From Thermomonas beijingensis (GTDB lineage Bacteria > Pseudomonadota > Gammaproteobacteria > Xanthomonadales > Xanthomonadaceae), in contig NZ_JAIQDJ010000003.1 of assembly GCF_020034655.1 (NCBI RefSeq), positions 62,001-126,000 on the forward strand: 64,000 bases of DNA, in the 5' to 3' direction. Position numbers and translations under genes: made by a program. Positions 1 through 8,520 of the stretch are shown here, piece after piece. Position 1 is the first letter of the stretch. Each line of letters starts with the position of its first letter. The notes under the pieces were generated by a model. That model saw nothing but the letters and a program-made list of their open reading frames with translations. It had not been told where the DNA came from and searched no databases.

Positions 1-1
1 A

Positions 2-451
2 GAGCGCTATGGCGAAGACAAGCAGAAATTCCAGATGGCGATGCTGGATCTGTACAAGAAAGAAAAGATCAATCCCGCCGGCGGCTGCTTGCCGGTATTG
101 ATCCAGATGCCGGTGTTCTTGGCGCTGTATTACGTGCTGCTGGAGGCGGTGGAGTTGCGCCAGGCACCGTGGATCGTGGGTTGGGTCAGTGATCTGACCG
201 CGCAAGACCCGTACTTCATTTTACCTTTGCTCAATGCTGCGGTGATGTTCTTGACCCAGCGCCTGACCCCGGCGGTGGGGATGGATCCGATGCAGCAGAA
301 GATGATGCAGATGATGCCGTTGGTGATGGCGGTGATGTTTGCGTTCTTCCCGGCCGGTTTGGTGCTGTACTGGGTCACCAATGGCACCTTGGGGCTGGCG
401 CAGCAGTGGTGGAATACGCGCAGGTTTGCCGAGGAGCCGGCCAAGGCGTAA
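2..451 (+). CDS. yidC: Membrane protein insertase YidC (C-terminal part)
   Basis: This is the last 149 codons of YidC, the inner-membrane insertase that works alone or with SecYEG. The reading frame is open from base 2, so the start lies before the window. The conserved block reading [18 protein letters not shown] is present, followed by hydrophobic segments [23 protein letters not shown] and [21 protein letters not shown], which match the last transmembrane helices of the family. The tail after the last helix is short and ends in EEPAKA. In gammaproteobacteria yidC normally sits in the order rpmH-rnpA-yidC-mnmE close to dnaA and oriC, and mnmE does follow 48 bases later, so the origin is probably just outside the left edge (inference). 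Confidence 0.97.
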   Translation, partial: ERYGEDKQKFQMAMLDLYKKEKINPAGGCLPVLIQMPVFLALYYVLLEAVELRQAPWIVGWVSDLTAQDPYFILPLLNAAVMFLTQRLTPAVGMDPMQQKMMQMMPLVMAVMFAFFPAGLVLYWVTNGTLGLAQQWWNTRRFAEEPAKA

Positions 452-499
452 CCCAGGTAATGTTGGCCGTGGATGCTTGACGGGCTTTATCACGATCCT

Positions 500-1837
500 A
501 TGTCGATGCACGCAGACACTGACACCATCGTTGCCATTGCCACCGCACCGGGTGCCGCTGGCGTTGGGATTGTGCGGTTGTCCGGCCCGGCGGCACGCAG
601 CATCGCTGAAACGATCTGCAGGCGCAGCCTGTCGCCCCGCGTTGCGCAGTACGCACGTTTTGCCGATGCCAATGGCGACATCCTTGACGATGGCATCGCC
701 TTGTATTTTGCCGCGCCGGCCAGTTTCACCGGGGACGATGTGGTGGAGTTGCAGGCGCATGGCAGCCAAGTTCTGCTGCGCGAGCTGGTGGGCCGCTGCA
801 TCGCACTGGGTGCGCGGCAGGCACAGCCGGGGGAGTTCAGCCAGCGGGCATTTGGCAATGGCAAATTGGATCTGGCACAGGCCGAGGCACTGGCCGATTT
901 GATCGCTGCGGCAGATGTGCGTGCGGCGCGTGCTGCAAGACGCTCACTGGATGGTGTGTTCTCACGGCGGGTGGACGCGTTGATGGCGCAAGTGTTGGCC
1001 CTGCGCGTACACGTGGAGGCGGCGATCGACTTTGCCGACGAGCCCTTGGATACGCTGGGTGGGCGCGCGTTGCAGGACAATTTGCACATAGCGCAGGACA
1101 CGCTGGCGCAATTATTGGCTGCCGCCAGCAATGGTCAAGCCTTGCGGGATGGTTTGCATGTGGTGCTGGTGGGGCCACCGAACGCGGGCAAAAGCTCGAT
1201 CCTCAATGCTTTGGCCGGCCGCGATCGTGCGATTGTGACTGACATCCCAGGAACCACCCGCGACCTGCTGCAAGAAACCATTCAGGTCGATGGTGTGGCG
1301 TTGACATTGGTGGATACCGCGGGTCTGCGCACCGCCAGTGATGCCATCGAAGCCGAGGGTATCCGGCGTGCACAACACGAGCTTGCGCGTGCCGATTTGG
1401 CGCTGGTGGTGGTCGATGCACGCGATCCACAGGCGGGGCGACAGGCGGTCGAAACGGCGCTGGTTGGCATACCGGACGTGTTGTGGCTGTACAACAAGAT
1501 GGATTTGCTGGCCACGCATCTGGAGCTTGCCGAAGATGCGTTGGCGGTGTCGGCCAAAACCGGTGCCGGGATGCCTGCGCTGCATGCGCGGTTGCTGGCG
1601 CTGGTGGGGGGGGAGGCCACCAGCGGTGCATTTTCTGCGCGCAGCCGACATGTGCAGGCGTTGCGGCATGCCCAGCATGGGCTTGAGCAGGCAACCCTTG
1701 AATTGCAGCACGAGCGACTGGAACTGGCAGCGGAGGCGCTGGCGCAGACGCACGCGGATTTGGGCACCATTGGCGGCGCAATTGACGCAGATGGATTACT
1801 GGGTCACATTTTTTCGACGTTTTGCATCGGAAAATGA
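500..1837 (+). CDS. mnmE: tRNA uridine-5-carboxymethylaminomethyl GTPase MnmE
   Basis: MnmE, with MnmG, modifies the wobble uridine of certain tRNAs. The 445-residue protein has the tetrahydrofolate-binding N-terminal domain ([14 protein letters not shown] near the start), a helical region, and an inserted G domain. Visible GTPase motifs are the P-loop GPPNAGKSS (about residue 224), DTAG (about 271) and NKMD (about 331). The C-terminus is the invariant FCIGK with the catalytic cysteine. An in-frame ATG at 473 would add nine residues (MLDGLYHDP) not expected in the family; the ATG at 500 gives the usual length, although neither start has a strong Shine-Dalgarno. An alternative ATG lies at 506. 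Position directly after yidC is typical. Confidence 0.96.
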   Translation: MSMHADTDTIVAIATAPGAAGVGIVRLSGPAARSIAETICRRSLSPRVAQYARFADANGDILDDGIALYFAAPASFTGDDVVELQAHGSQVLLRELVGRCIALGARQAQPGEFSQRAFGNGKLDLAQAEALADLIAAADVRAARAARRSLDGVFSRRVDALMAQVLALRVHVEAAIDFADEPLDTLGGRALQDNLHIAQDTLAQLLAAASNGQALRDGLHVVLVGPPNAGKSSILNALAGRDRAIVTDIPGTTRDLLQETIQVDGVALTLVDTAGLRTASDAIEAEGIRRAQHELARADLALVVVDARDPQAGRQAVETALVGIPDVLWLYNKMDLLATHLELAEDALAVSAKTGAGMPALHARLLALVGGEATSGAFSARSRHVQALRHAQHGLEQATLELQHERLELAAEALAQTHADLGTIGGAIDADGLLGHIFSTFCIGK

Positions 1838-1922
1838 CTTTCGGATGGCGCACGCTTGACAAACACGCTGCGTTGCCGCGTGCTATCGTCAGACAAGCCA
1901 TGGTTTAACGGGGGAAATACTC

Positions 1923-2954
1923 ATGTCTGCAAGCAAAAAGCTGTTCCACGGGGTCGCACCGGTTGCCCTGACGCTGGCCATCGCCTGTGCGCTTGGTGCC
2001 TGTAAAAAAGACGATGCTGCAGCCACTGGGCCAGCAGCGCCACAAGCCGCCGCCAAACCCACGCCGGAGTCGGTGGTGTCGGCCAGCGTGGCATCCATGG
2101 GGGCCGATCAATTGCGTGAAGCCGCAGGCAAGGCCTACAACGAGAACCGGTTGTATGCACCGGCGGGTAATAATGCGATGGAGTATTACTTGGCCCTGCG
2201 TGACAAGGTGCCAGGCGATGCCGGCGCGTCGAGTGCGCTGAATGACTTACTGCCGATGGCGGTGGTGGCAGCTGAGCAGGGTGTGACTCGGCAGGATTAT
2301 GCCGAAGCCAATCGTCTGTTGGCGCTGATTGGGAAGGCCGATGCCAACCATCCGGCGCTGGCGCGTTTGAAGGCCAGCGTAGCCAGCAATGAAGCCAAGG
2401 CTCAGAAAGAGGCCGAAACGCAGAAATTGACGGCGGAAGAAGAAGCCAAGAAGCAGGCAGATTTGGCGAAGAAGCGCGAAGAAGACCAAAAGAAGCTGCA
2501 AGAACAGCAGAAGCAGCAAACCGCAGCACAAGAGCAGCAGCGCCAGCAGCAGGCCGCCGCCGAGGCGGAACGCCAGAAACAAGCCGCCGCCGCCGCCGAG
2601 GCGGAACGCCAGAAACAAGCGGCAGCCGCAGCAGAAAAGCCAACCCAAGCGGCCGCACCGTCTGCAGCACCGGCCGCACGGCCGTCTGCAGCATCCAACG
2701 AATTGCGCCCGATCTCCACGCCCAGCCCGCGCTTCCCGCCGGCGGCGCAGCGCGCCGGTGGCACCGGTTCGGTGCAGGTGGAATTCACCGTGGGTACCGA
2801 TGGTTCGGTGTCCAGCGCGCGCGTGGTGTCGAGCGATACCCCACGTCAGTTCCAGCGTGATTTTGAACGTGAGGCACTGGCTGCGGTCAAGCGCTGGCGC
2901 TTCCAACCGGTGGGTCAGGCCACCACCAGTCGGCGCACGATTTCGTTCGAGTAA
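1923..2954 (+). CDS. Lipoprotein with coiled-coil linker and TonB C-terminal domain
   Basis: A 343-residue protein starting after a good ribosome site (ggggga, 6-7 bases upstream). The N-terminus is a lipoprotein signal ending in LGAC, with Cys about residue 26. A helical region of about 120 residues follows, then a highly charged K/E/Q/A-rich coiled coil (about residues 155-235) and a Pro/Ala linker. The C-terminal 80 residues read as a TonB_C domain (STPSPRFPPAAQRAGGTGSV, then GTDGSVSSARVV and AVKRWRFQP). Classical TonB has a single N-terminal transmembrane helix; here lipid anchoring replaces it, so the role may be periplasmic bridging rather than proton-motive-force transduction. No exbB/exbD lies beside it. 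The name TonB family protein is safe; the exact role is not known. Confidence 0.85.
   Translation: MSASKKLFHGVAPVALTLAIACALGACKKDDAAATGPAAPQAAAKPTPESVVSASVASMGADQLREAAGKAYNENRLYAPAGNNAMEYYLALRDKVPGDAGASSALNDLLPMAVVAAEQGVTRQDYAEANRLLALIGKADANHPALARLKASVASNEAKAQKEAETQKLTAEEEAKKQADLAKKREEDQKKLQEQQKQQTAAQEQQRQQQAAAEAERQKQAAAAAEAERQKQAAAAAEKPTQAAAPSAAPAARPSAASNELRPISTPSPRFPPAAQRAGGTGSVQVEFTVGTDGSVSSARVVSSDTPRQFQRDFEREALAAVKRWRFQPVGQATTSRRTISFE
2562..2627 (+). repeat. 33-bp tandem repeat in coiled-coil region
   Basis: Two copies of a 33-base unit begin at 2562 and 2595. The first 23 bases of each are identical and encode EAERQKQA; the rest encodes Ala-rich spacer and has diverged slightly. The repeat lengthens the coiled-coil linker of the TonB-domain lipoprotein by 11 residues per unit, so it could vary in copy number between strains. 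Confidence 0.8.
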
Positions 2955-2975
2955 TTCCGAACGGATGGAGGCTGC

Positions 2976-3005
2976 AAAAAAGCCCGGCGTTGCGCCGGGC
3001 TTTTT
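2976..3005. terminator. Rho-independent terminator, bidirectional
   Basis: A perfect 8-bp stem gcccggcg/cgccgggc with a 3-base loop (2982-3000) is flanked by an A-run on the left and a T-run on the right. It can terminate both the TonB-domain lipoprotein from the left and the convergent ABC exporter operon from the right. Confidence 0.93.
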
Positions 3006-3029
3006 CTTGTTTGCACATCCCGCGTCAGG

Positions 3030-4226
3030 TCAGGCCGAGATCGCCAATTTTTCCTGCTTGTAGCGCCACACCGCCAGCGCCCACAGCAGCGCGGCCAGCG
3101 CCAGCGAGCTGGCGAGGTAGACGCCCCATTGCTGCAGCGAGGCGACTTCGCCGCGCGAGATCTTCTGGATCAGCTGGTTCTGCGACAGGAACGGCACCGC
3201 GTACTGCCACACCGCGGTGTCCTTCAACGGGTAGGCCATCAGCCCGTAGGCCGGCAGCATCGGCAGCATCATCAGCCACATCATGTGGCTCTGTGCTTCC
3301 TTCATGCTCTTGGCACCAGCGGCCAAGGTGGTGATCAAGGCGGTGCCGATCAATACCAGCGGCAGCAAGGTCAGCAGCAGTTTGCCCATCGCCGCGAAGC
3401 TCACATCCATCTGACTGCCGATGCCGCCGCTGGCCAGTGATGCCGACGTTTTGAAGGACACCAGGATCAGCAGCATCGACAGCAGGCCCAAGGATACCGC
3501 CGCCAGCATCTTGCCGCCGACCAATGCTGCACGTGATGCCGGTGTGGCCAGCAGTGGCTCAAGGGATTGCCGCTCACGTTCGCCGGCGGTGGTATCCATC
3601 GCCAAGTGTGCGCCGCCGATGAAAGCGAAAATGGTCAGGATCATCGGTAGCAGCACGCTCATGAACTGGCTGTTCTTGGCTTCCTGAGTGGCCATGTCGC
3701 GGGTGCCCACGCGCAGGGGCGTGGCGATGGCCGGGTTGATGCCGCGGATCAGCAGCCGCATCGCGCCAATGCTGTTGCCGTAGCCTTCCAGCACCTTGGT
3801 GACCCGCGCCACTTTGACATCGCCATTGCGGCGGGTGGAGTCGGTGATGATGTCGATTTTGGCTGGCTTGCCCGCCGCCCAGTCCTTGTCGAAATCGGTG
3901 TCAATCGCCAGCGCCAGATCTTCCTGTTGGGCCCGCACGCGGGCGTCGATGTCGGCCGGCGCGGCATGAGTGTCGATGCCGTAGCTGGCCAGGAACGTGA
4001 TCAAATTCGGCGCACGTTCAATGCCCACCACGGGCAGATCCAGGTTTTTTTCCAGTTGGGTTTCGGCCCGCATTTGGGTGAGCTTGCCGATCCCGAGAAA
4101 CAGCACCGGATATAGCAAGGGCGCGACCAGCAAGGTCAACAGGAAGGTGCGGCGATCGCGCACGAAGTCACGCCATTCCTTGCGCATCACCGTGAATAAC
4201 GTGCTGAAAAAATGTTGCTGGTTCAT
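3030..4226 (-). CDS. ABC-2 type transporter permease, NatB-like
   Basis: A 398-residue membrane protein of the ABC-2 permease family. The N-terminus MRKEWRDFVRDRRTFLLTLL leads into a first transmembrane helix, followed by a large extracytoplasmic domain of about 150 residues and then five or six further hydrophobic segments (for example SVLLPMILTIFAFIGGAHLA and LLLTLLPLVLIGTALITTLA). This one-plus-many arrangement with a big first loop is typical of NatB/YhaP exporters. It overlaps the upstream ATPase gene by four bases, so the two form one exporter. The substrate is unknown; NatAB exports sodium in Bacillus, but that cannot be assumed here. Confidence 0.87.
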   Translation of the reverse strand: MNQQHFFSTLFTVMRKEWRDFVRDRRTFLLTLLVAPLLYPVLFLGIGKLTQMRAETQLEKNLDLPVVGIERAPNLITFLASYGIDTHAAPADIDARVRAQQEDLALAIDTDFDKDWAAGKPAKIDIITDSTRRNGDVKVARVTKVLEGYGNSIGAMRLLIRGINPAIATPLRVGTRDMATQEAKNSQFMSVLLPMILTIFAFIGGAHLAMDTTAGERERQSLEPLLATPASRAALVGGKMLAAVSLGLLSMLLILVSFKTSASLASGGIGSQMDVSFAAMGKLLLTLLPLVLIGTALITTLAAGAKSMKEAQSHMMWLMMLPMLPAYGLMAYPLKDTAVWQYAVPFLSQNQLIQKISRGEVASLQQWGVYLASSLALAALLWALAVWRYKQEKLAISA

Positions 4227-4978
4227 GCGTGCAGGCCCTCTTCGCTGCCGATCAAAGTCACGAATGCGTCTTCCAGATTGTCTTCGCCGGTCATCGCACG
4301 CAGCTCATCGGGGGTGCCCTGCGCGGTCACCTTGCCGTGCGCGATGATTACGATGCGGTCACACAGCGCGGCCACCTCTTGCATGATGTGGCTGGAAAAA
4401 ATCACGCAGCGGCCTTCGCCGCGCAGCTCTTTCAAAAAGCTGCGCAGGCCACGCGTGGTCATCACATCGAGGCCATTGGTGGGCTCATCCAAAATGACGT
4501 TTTTGGGGTCATGCACCAGCGCACGGGCGATTGCGGTCTTGGTGCGCTGGCCTTGTGAAAAGCCCTCGGTGCTGCGATCGAGGAAGTCTTCCATTTGCAA
4601 CGCGGCGGCCAGTTTTTGGGTGCGCTGGGCAATCGCCTGCGCGGACATGCCGTGCAGTTGGCCGAAGTAGTCGATGTTCTCGCGTGCGGTCAGACGCTTG
4701 TACACGCCGCGTGCATCCGGTAGCACGCCCAGGCTGCGGCGCACGCGCTCGGCATCGGCGGCCACATCAATGCCATCCACCAGCACGCGGCCGGTTTCCG
4801 GTGTCATCAGGGTATAGAGCATGCGCAAGGTGGTGGTTTTGCCGGCACCATTGGGGCCCAGCAAGCCGGTGATCTGGCCGTCGTGTGCGGTGAAGCCGAC
4901 GTCATCCACGGCGATCACGCGCTGCTTGTCCTTGCCCTTGCCGGGGAAAGTTTTGCGAAGATGTTCTGCAACGATCAT
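4223..4978 (-). CDS. ABC transporter ATP-binding protein, NatA-like
   Basis: A 251-residue ATPase partner of the downstream permease. Walker A is GLLGPNGAGKTTT (about residues 38-50), the Q-loop region reads SLGVLPDARGVY, the signature is EGFSQGQRTKTAIARAL (a variant of LSGGQ with FSQGQ), Walker B is NVILDEPTNGLD, and the H-loop is FSSHIMQEV. The FSQGQ signature and the T-rich Walker A are common in the NatA subfamily. It starts at an ATG and ends within the start of the permease gene, so translation is coupled. Confidence 0.92.
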   Translation of the reverse strand: MIVAEHLRKTFPGKGKDKQRVIAVDDVGFTAHDGQITGLLGPNGAGKTTTLRMLYTLMTPETGRVLVDGIDVAADAERVRRSLGVLPDARGVYKRLTARENIDYFGQLHGMSAQAIAQRTQKLAAALQMEDFLDRSTEGFSQGQRTKTAIARALVHDPKNVILDEPTNGLDVMTTRGLRSFLKELRGEGRCVIFSSHIMQEVAALCDRIVIIAHGKVTAQGTPDELRAMTGEDNLEDAFVTLIGSEEGLHA

Positions 4979-5005
4979 TGCGTTGTTCCTTGAAGGTAGG
5001 GGCGC

Positions 5006-6559
5006 TTACGGCGCGGCGCCGTTGAAGCTGGTAAAGGGCTGTGCATAGGCCAACGTGTCCAGGCAGCTGGCGTCCAGGTGTTTGCCATCGGCTTGTTCGA
5101 TGAACTGCGCAAACAGTTTCGGCATGCAGCCGGCACCAATCACGTTATGGCCCTGGCCTTTGAGTACAAACAGGCGGCTATTGGGAAGGGTCTTCACCAC
5201 CTCGCTGCCGTAGCGCGGCGGGGTGACGGGATCAAACTCACCCTCCAACACCAGCGCCGGCACTTGGGTGGCAAGCGCCTTGTGGAAATCCGTCGGCGGA
5301 GTGCCTTTGGGCCAGATCTTGCACATCGCAGCCATCCCTTCCGACATGGTGTTGCCAAGCAAGGTGTGGCTGTCTTCCTCACGCGCCACCATGCTGGCCG
5401 CGTCTTCGCTGCACACCACCGACAGCTGCATGCCCATCGCCATCGCGTCTTTCATCTCGCCGGACATCATCTTGATCAGCGCCAGCAAGCCTTCGTAGTG
5501 GCCGCCATTGGCTTCGTGGATGAGCTTGGGCAGCAGTGAACTTGCCAGTGGCATGTAGGCATACATGCGCACCATGCCGGCCACGCTGTCGGCATGCAGC
5601 ACGTCCTGCTTCCATTCACCGCTGCTGGCATCGCGATAACTGACGGTGGGCGGCGCGGCGCGCAGTTTGGCCAGCAACGTGTCGAGTTCGGCACGCGGGT
5701 CGCCCAAGGCGGTTTTGCACGCAGGATTCTTGCTGCACACCCCGAATTGCAGGGCCAGCGCATCATCCAGATTGCGGGCGAAGATATTGCCCAGCCCCAG
5801 CGTATTGGGTACCACCGAATCCAGCACGATGCTGCGTGTGGCCGCCGGGTAGCGCATCGCATATTGCTGCGCTACGCGGGTGCCATAGCTCACGCCCACC
5901 AGGTTGATCTGCTTGGCACCGATGGCCTGCCGCACCGCATCCAGATCGGTAATCGCATCGGTGGTGGTGTAGTGGCGCAGGTCGGCTTGCTTCGACAAGG
6001 TGTCTACGCAGGCCAGCGCCTTGGCTTGCATCACCTCGGGCGTGGGGGTGCCGGTGCTGCCGTCGTCATCGTCGGCTGCACATGACAACACATTGGATTT
6101 GCCGGTGCCGCGTTGATCGACCAAGATCACGTTGCGGTGCTTGCGCACTTCCTTGAACACCGGATCCAGCCCGGGATAGGAGTCCACTGCTGACTGTCCG
6201 GGGCCGCCTGCGATGAAGAACACCGGATCGGGCGTGGCAGAGCCATTCTCCGAAGCAGGTACCCACGCGATATTCAGCGCGATCTTGCGGCCATTGGGTT
6301 GGCCGCGATCTTCGGGCACTTCAAGGCGCGTGCACTGGGCTTCCAGGGCGTCTTTGCTGAACGGTGAGCTCAAGCTGCAGGGCGTGAATGCCAGCGTGCC
6401 CAATAGCGTGGGCTTGATGGGCGCAACCGGTGCGGTGCTTTGCTTGCTGGCAATGGTCTTGCCGGAGTCCGTATCGGGGGTGTGGTGTAGCGTCTTGTAG
6501 CCGAACACGGCGACAGCCGCGACGATGGCCAGAACAAGTCGAGTCTTGCGGGAATTCAT
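5006..6559 (-). CDS. Secreted/anchored alpha/beta hydrolase with TAP-like C-terminus
   Basis: About 517 residues. An N-terminal hydrophobic segment (LVLAIVAAVAVFGYKTL) anchors or exports the protein to the periplasm. The alpha/beta hydrolase fold shows the oxyanion region FFIAGGPGQSAVDSYPGLDP, the nucleophile elbow GVSYGTR, the acid in EGEFDPVTPPRYG and the histidine in LKGQGHNVIGAGC. The C-terminal part resembles the tripeptidyl-aminopeptidase (TAP-like) domain, so hydrolysis of peptides or esters is plausible, but the substrate is unknown. A TTG nine bases upstream is an alternative start; the ATG at 6559 is preferred because GAGG lies nine bases before it. The downstream ABC genes follow after 27 bases and may be cotranscribed. 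Confidence 0.88.
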   Translation of the reverse strand: MNSRKTRLVLAIVAAVAVFGYKTLHHTPDTDSGKTIASKQSTAPVAPIKPTLLGTLAFTPCSLSSPFSKDALEAQCTRLEVPEDRGQPNGRKIALNIAWVPASENGSATPDPVFFIAGGPGQSAVDSYPGLDPVFKEVRKHRNVILVDQRGTGKSNVLSCAADDDDGSTGTPTPEVMQAKALACVDTLSKQADLRHYTTTDAITDLDAVRQAIGAKQINLVGVSYGTRVAQQYAMRYPAATRSIVLDSVVPNTLGLGNIFARNLDDALALQFGVCSKNPACKTALGDPRAELDTLLAKLRAAPPTVSYRDASSGEWKQDVLHADSVAGMVRMYAYMPLASSLLPKLIHEANGGHYEGLLALIKMMSGEMKDAMAMGMQLSVVCSEDAASMVAREEDSHTLLGNTMSEGMAAMCKIWPKGTPPTDFHKALATQVPALVLEGEFDPVTPPRYGSEVVKTLPNSRLFVLKGQGHNVIGAGCMPKLFAQFIEQADGKHLDASCLDTLAYAQPFTSFNGAAP

Positions 6560-6604
6560 CGGAAACAACCTCGTTGGATGGTTGTGGTTGGAAAGGAACT
6601 GGCG

Positions 6605-6802
6605 TCAGCCTGCATCAGGCAGAAACACATCTTCGATATGCAGTGAAAACAAGCGGGCGATGCGAAACGCCAGTGGCAAAGAAGGGTCGTACTTGCCGGT
6701 TTCCAGCGCGTTGATGGTTTGTCGCGAGACCTCCAGCTGTGTTGCAAGTTCACCCTGCGACCAGCCGTGGGCCTCACGCAATTCGCGCAGCCGGTTGTTC
6801 AT
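6605..6802 (-). CDS. Small XRE-family helix-turn-helix regulator
   Basis: A 65-residue, single-domain Cro/CI-type DNA-binding protein. The helix-turn-helix reads [20 protein letters not shown] followed by [15 protein letters not shown] and [14 protein letters not shown], close to the short YozG-like regulators. The start ATG overlaps the stop of the upstream membrane-protein gene (ATGA), which fixes the start. It is the third gene of a three-gene coupled operon whose promoter contains a palindrome (7577-7598), so autoregulation is likely (inference). Confidence 0.92.
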   Translation of the reverse strand: MNNRLRELREAHGWSQGELATQLEVSRQTINALETGKYDPSLPLAFRIARLFSLHIEDVFLPDAG

Positions 6803-7395
6803 AGATAGCGCTTGGTGACAAAAAATTTGGCGGCGCCGTAGCACAGCATCAGCAGCGGGAACACCCAGATCATCGCCATCGCGGCATCAAAGTGCAGCAC
6901 TTTGGCTTTGTCCAGCAGGCCGCCGGCGAAATACAGCACCGAGACCAGCAGGCTGGCGATGCCGATGGCTTCGGTTTCGATCCGCCGTTGCAGTTCGTCG
7001 ATCTCGCGCAGGTAGCGCAGGGCCGCCCACATCAGCATCAGGATGGCCAGTGCCGGCGATACGGCGATGACGGCGCGCAGCGGGATCGATGCGATGCCCT
7101 GCTTGATCACCCAGATCGAAGCAAACAGGGCCAGTGAATAGAACCCCATGATCGGCAGCAGCGCGCGGATATAGCGTTTGCCGGCCGGCTGCGCGTACAT
7201 CTCGTCGCAATGCTCGCGCCACCAGCGCGGCAACAGCAGCATCAGCGCGGAACCGGCCAGATAACCGGTGCCGATCCCGAGCCAGGTGCTGACGGCGTTC
7301 TGCGGCCATTGCAACAGCCACTTGCCGGCCCCGGCCAGGGCAAACGAACCCAGCCCGATCAGCACGAAGCCCCAGATCCAGCGGCGCAGGGTCAC
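6799..7395 (-). CDS. Four- to six-helix membrane protein next to XRE regulator
   Basis: The likely product is 198 residues from a GTG start at 7395 that overlaps the stop of the upstream small gene (GTGA). Hydrophobic segments are [90 protein letters not shown] and [19 protein letters not shown]. Between helices 2 and 3 is a short charged stretch with [16 protein letters not shown]. The pairing of such membrane proteins with a tiny XRE regulator is common in bacteria, and some belong to poorly characterised DUF families. No function can be assigned. An upstream in-frame start at 7614 was rejected because that extension covers the other gene and lacks a hydrophobic pattern. Confidence 0.8.
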   Translation of the reverse strand: MTLRRWIWGFVLIGLGSFALAGAGKWLLQWPQNAVSTWLGIGTGYLAGSALMLLLPRWWREHCDEMYAQPAGKRYIRALLPIMGFYSLALFASIWVIKQGIASIPLRAVIAVSPALAILMLMWAALRYLREIDELQRRIETEAIGIASLLVSVLYFAGGLLDKAKVLHFDAAMAMIWVFPLLMLCYGAAKFFVTKRYL

Positions 7396-7562
7396 GGCTG
7401 TTTGTCCTTGCGTGCTTTGGCGATGAACGCGATCCCCAGCCCGATGAAGGCCATGCCTACCCCCAAGAAGGCGGATTGGCCGCTGGCGGCAACCGCCATA
7501 AACGCGATCCCGATACTGAGGAAGCTGATTCCGGAGGCTTTCGTGGGGTGTTGGGTTTTCAT
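7392..7562 (-). CDS. Small membrane protein, first gene of XRE operon
   Basis: A 56-residue frame, beginning MKTQHPTKASGISFLSIGIA. It has two hydrophobic segments (ISFLSIGIAFMAVAAS and AFLGVGMAFIGLGIAFIA) and a basic tail ending KARKDKQP. It overlaps the next gene by GTGA, and the spacing to the upstream palindromic promoter is right for a first gene. No Shine-Dalgarno is obvious, so a leaderless or weakly initiated message is possible. Function unknown. Confidence 0.7.
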   Translation of the reverse strand: MKTQHPTKASGISFLSIGIAFMAVAASGQSAFLGVGMAFIGLGIAFIAKARKDKQP

Positions 7563-7576
7563 GCGGTACGCCGTGA

Positions 7577-7629
7577 CTTGTCAAGCTTGCTTGACAAGAT
7601 GATGCACGCATCAAAAATGGCTTGTCAAG
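7577..7629 (-). promoter_or_regulatory. Palindromic operator and promoter of the XRE operon
   Basis: A perfect inverted repeat, CTTGTCAAGC-tt-GCTTGACAAG, occupies 7577-7598. A third half-site CTTGTCAAG lies at 7621-7629. On the minus strand this half-site supplies TTGACA (7623-7628) as a -35 element, and CATCAT 18 bases further could be a -10, which puts the palindrome just downstream of the -10. The three half-sites fit binding by the XRE protein encoded at the end of the operon. The palindrome is seen; the binding is inferred. Confidence 0.72.
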
Positions 7630-7666
7630 TCCCCTTTACAGCACTATGCGTCGAAGCATGAGGCAG

Positions 7667-8431
7667 TCACTTGTTGCTGACGTACTTCTCGCGGCGAATC
7701 ATCGGAATCGGTAGGCCGATGGCTTTGAGCGCTTCGAAATTGGCATCCACCATGTCCGGGTTGCCGCACAGATAGGCGATATCGGTAGCGGCATCGGGCA
7801 CTAGCTCGGCCAAGACGTTTTGCACATAGCCGTGGCGCACGTCGGGGTGCGCATGCGGGGAATCGGCGGCGGGCAATTCGCGTGACAGGCAGGGCATATA
7901 ACGGAATTGCGGATGCGCCTCGGCAAACGCGCGGAATTCATCGCCATACAGCAATTCCGCTGGCGTGCGTGCGCCTTGCAGCAGCACCACCTGCACGCCG
8001 CGCTGGGCCATTTGCTGCGCCAACTGCGGCAGCATCGCCCGGTACGGGGTGATGCCGGTGCCGGTGCCGATCAATACATAGCGGCGATTGGCATCATTGG
8101 GATACAGACAAAAGCGCCCAAACGGGCCGCTGGCATCGACCGTGGCGCCGATGGCCAGCCCTTCGAACAAGGCGGTGGCGGCACCGCCGGCCACGTAGCT
8201 GACAGCGATATCCACCTGCGCATCCGGGGCGTCGTCAGGCTGCCGGCCGATGGCGATGGAATAGCTGCGCTTGGCCGCGCTGCCATCGGCGTATTCGAAA
8301 TGGATCTGGATGAACTGCCCGGGGATGCACGGCAACGGCTGGCCGTCATCACGCAGAAAGGACAGATGCGCCACGGTCGGCGCAATCATGCGGCGGGCGG
8401 TCAATTTAAGCGGAAAGTGAACAATGGCCAC
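7667..8431 (-). CDS. Ferredoxin/flavodoxin-NADP+ reductase
   Basis: A 254-residue FAD-dependent reductase of the bacterial FNR family. The FAD-binding domain shows RSYSIA (the RxYS motif) and the block GGAATALFEGLAIGATVDASGPFG. The NADP domain shows LIGTGTGITPYRAML and CGNPDMVDANFEAL. The C-terminus REKYVSNK fits FNRs in which an aromatic residue near the end stacks on the flavin. The start is GTG at 8431; no in-frame ATG lies nearby. The gene is divergent from an ABC exporter operon with an 89-base intergenic region. Confidence 0.88.
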   Translation of the reverse strand: MAIVHFPLKLTARRMIAPTVAHLSFLRDDGQPLPCIPGQFIQIHFEYADGSAAKRSYSIAIGRQPDDAPDAQVDIAVSYVAGGAATALFEGLAIGATVDASGPFGRFCLYPNDANRRYVLIGTGTGITPYRAMLPQLAQQMAQRGVQVVLLQGARTPAELLYGDEFRAFAEAHPQFRYMPCLSRELPAADSPHAHPDVRHGYVQNVLAELVPDAATDIAYLCGNPDMVDANFEALKAIGLPIPMIRREKYVSNK

Positions 8432-8447
8432 GGCGTTGCAACACTGC

Positions 8448-8481
8448 GTGGCAAGAGTGGTGCCACAAGGCTGCCTATACT
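8448..8481 (+). promoter_or_regulatory. Inverted repeat and -10 element upstream of YadGH-like exporter
   Basis: An inverted repeat GTGGCA-N7-TGCCAC spans 8448-8466. Ten bases further lies TATACT (8476-8481), five of six matches to a -10 hexamer, 39 bases before the ATG of the ATPase gene. No convincing -35 is seen, and the repeat occupies that position, so an activator or repressor may act there (inference). Confidence 0.45.
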
Positions 8482-8520
8482 ACCAGCCAACTTGCGCGGC
8501 CTTCGCGCACGAGGGCGTTC

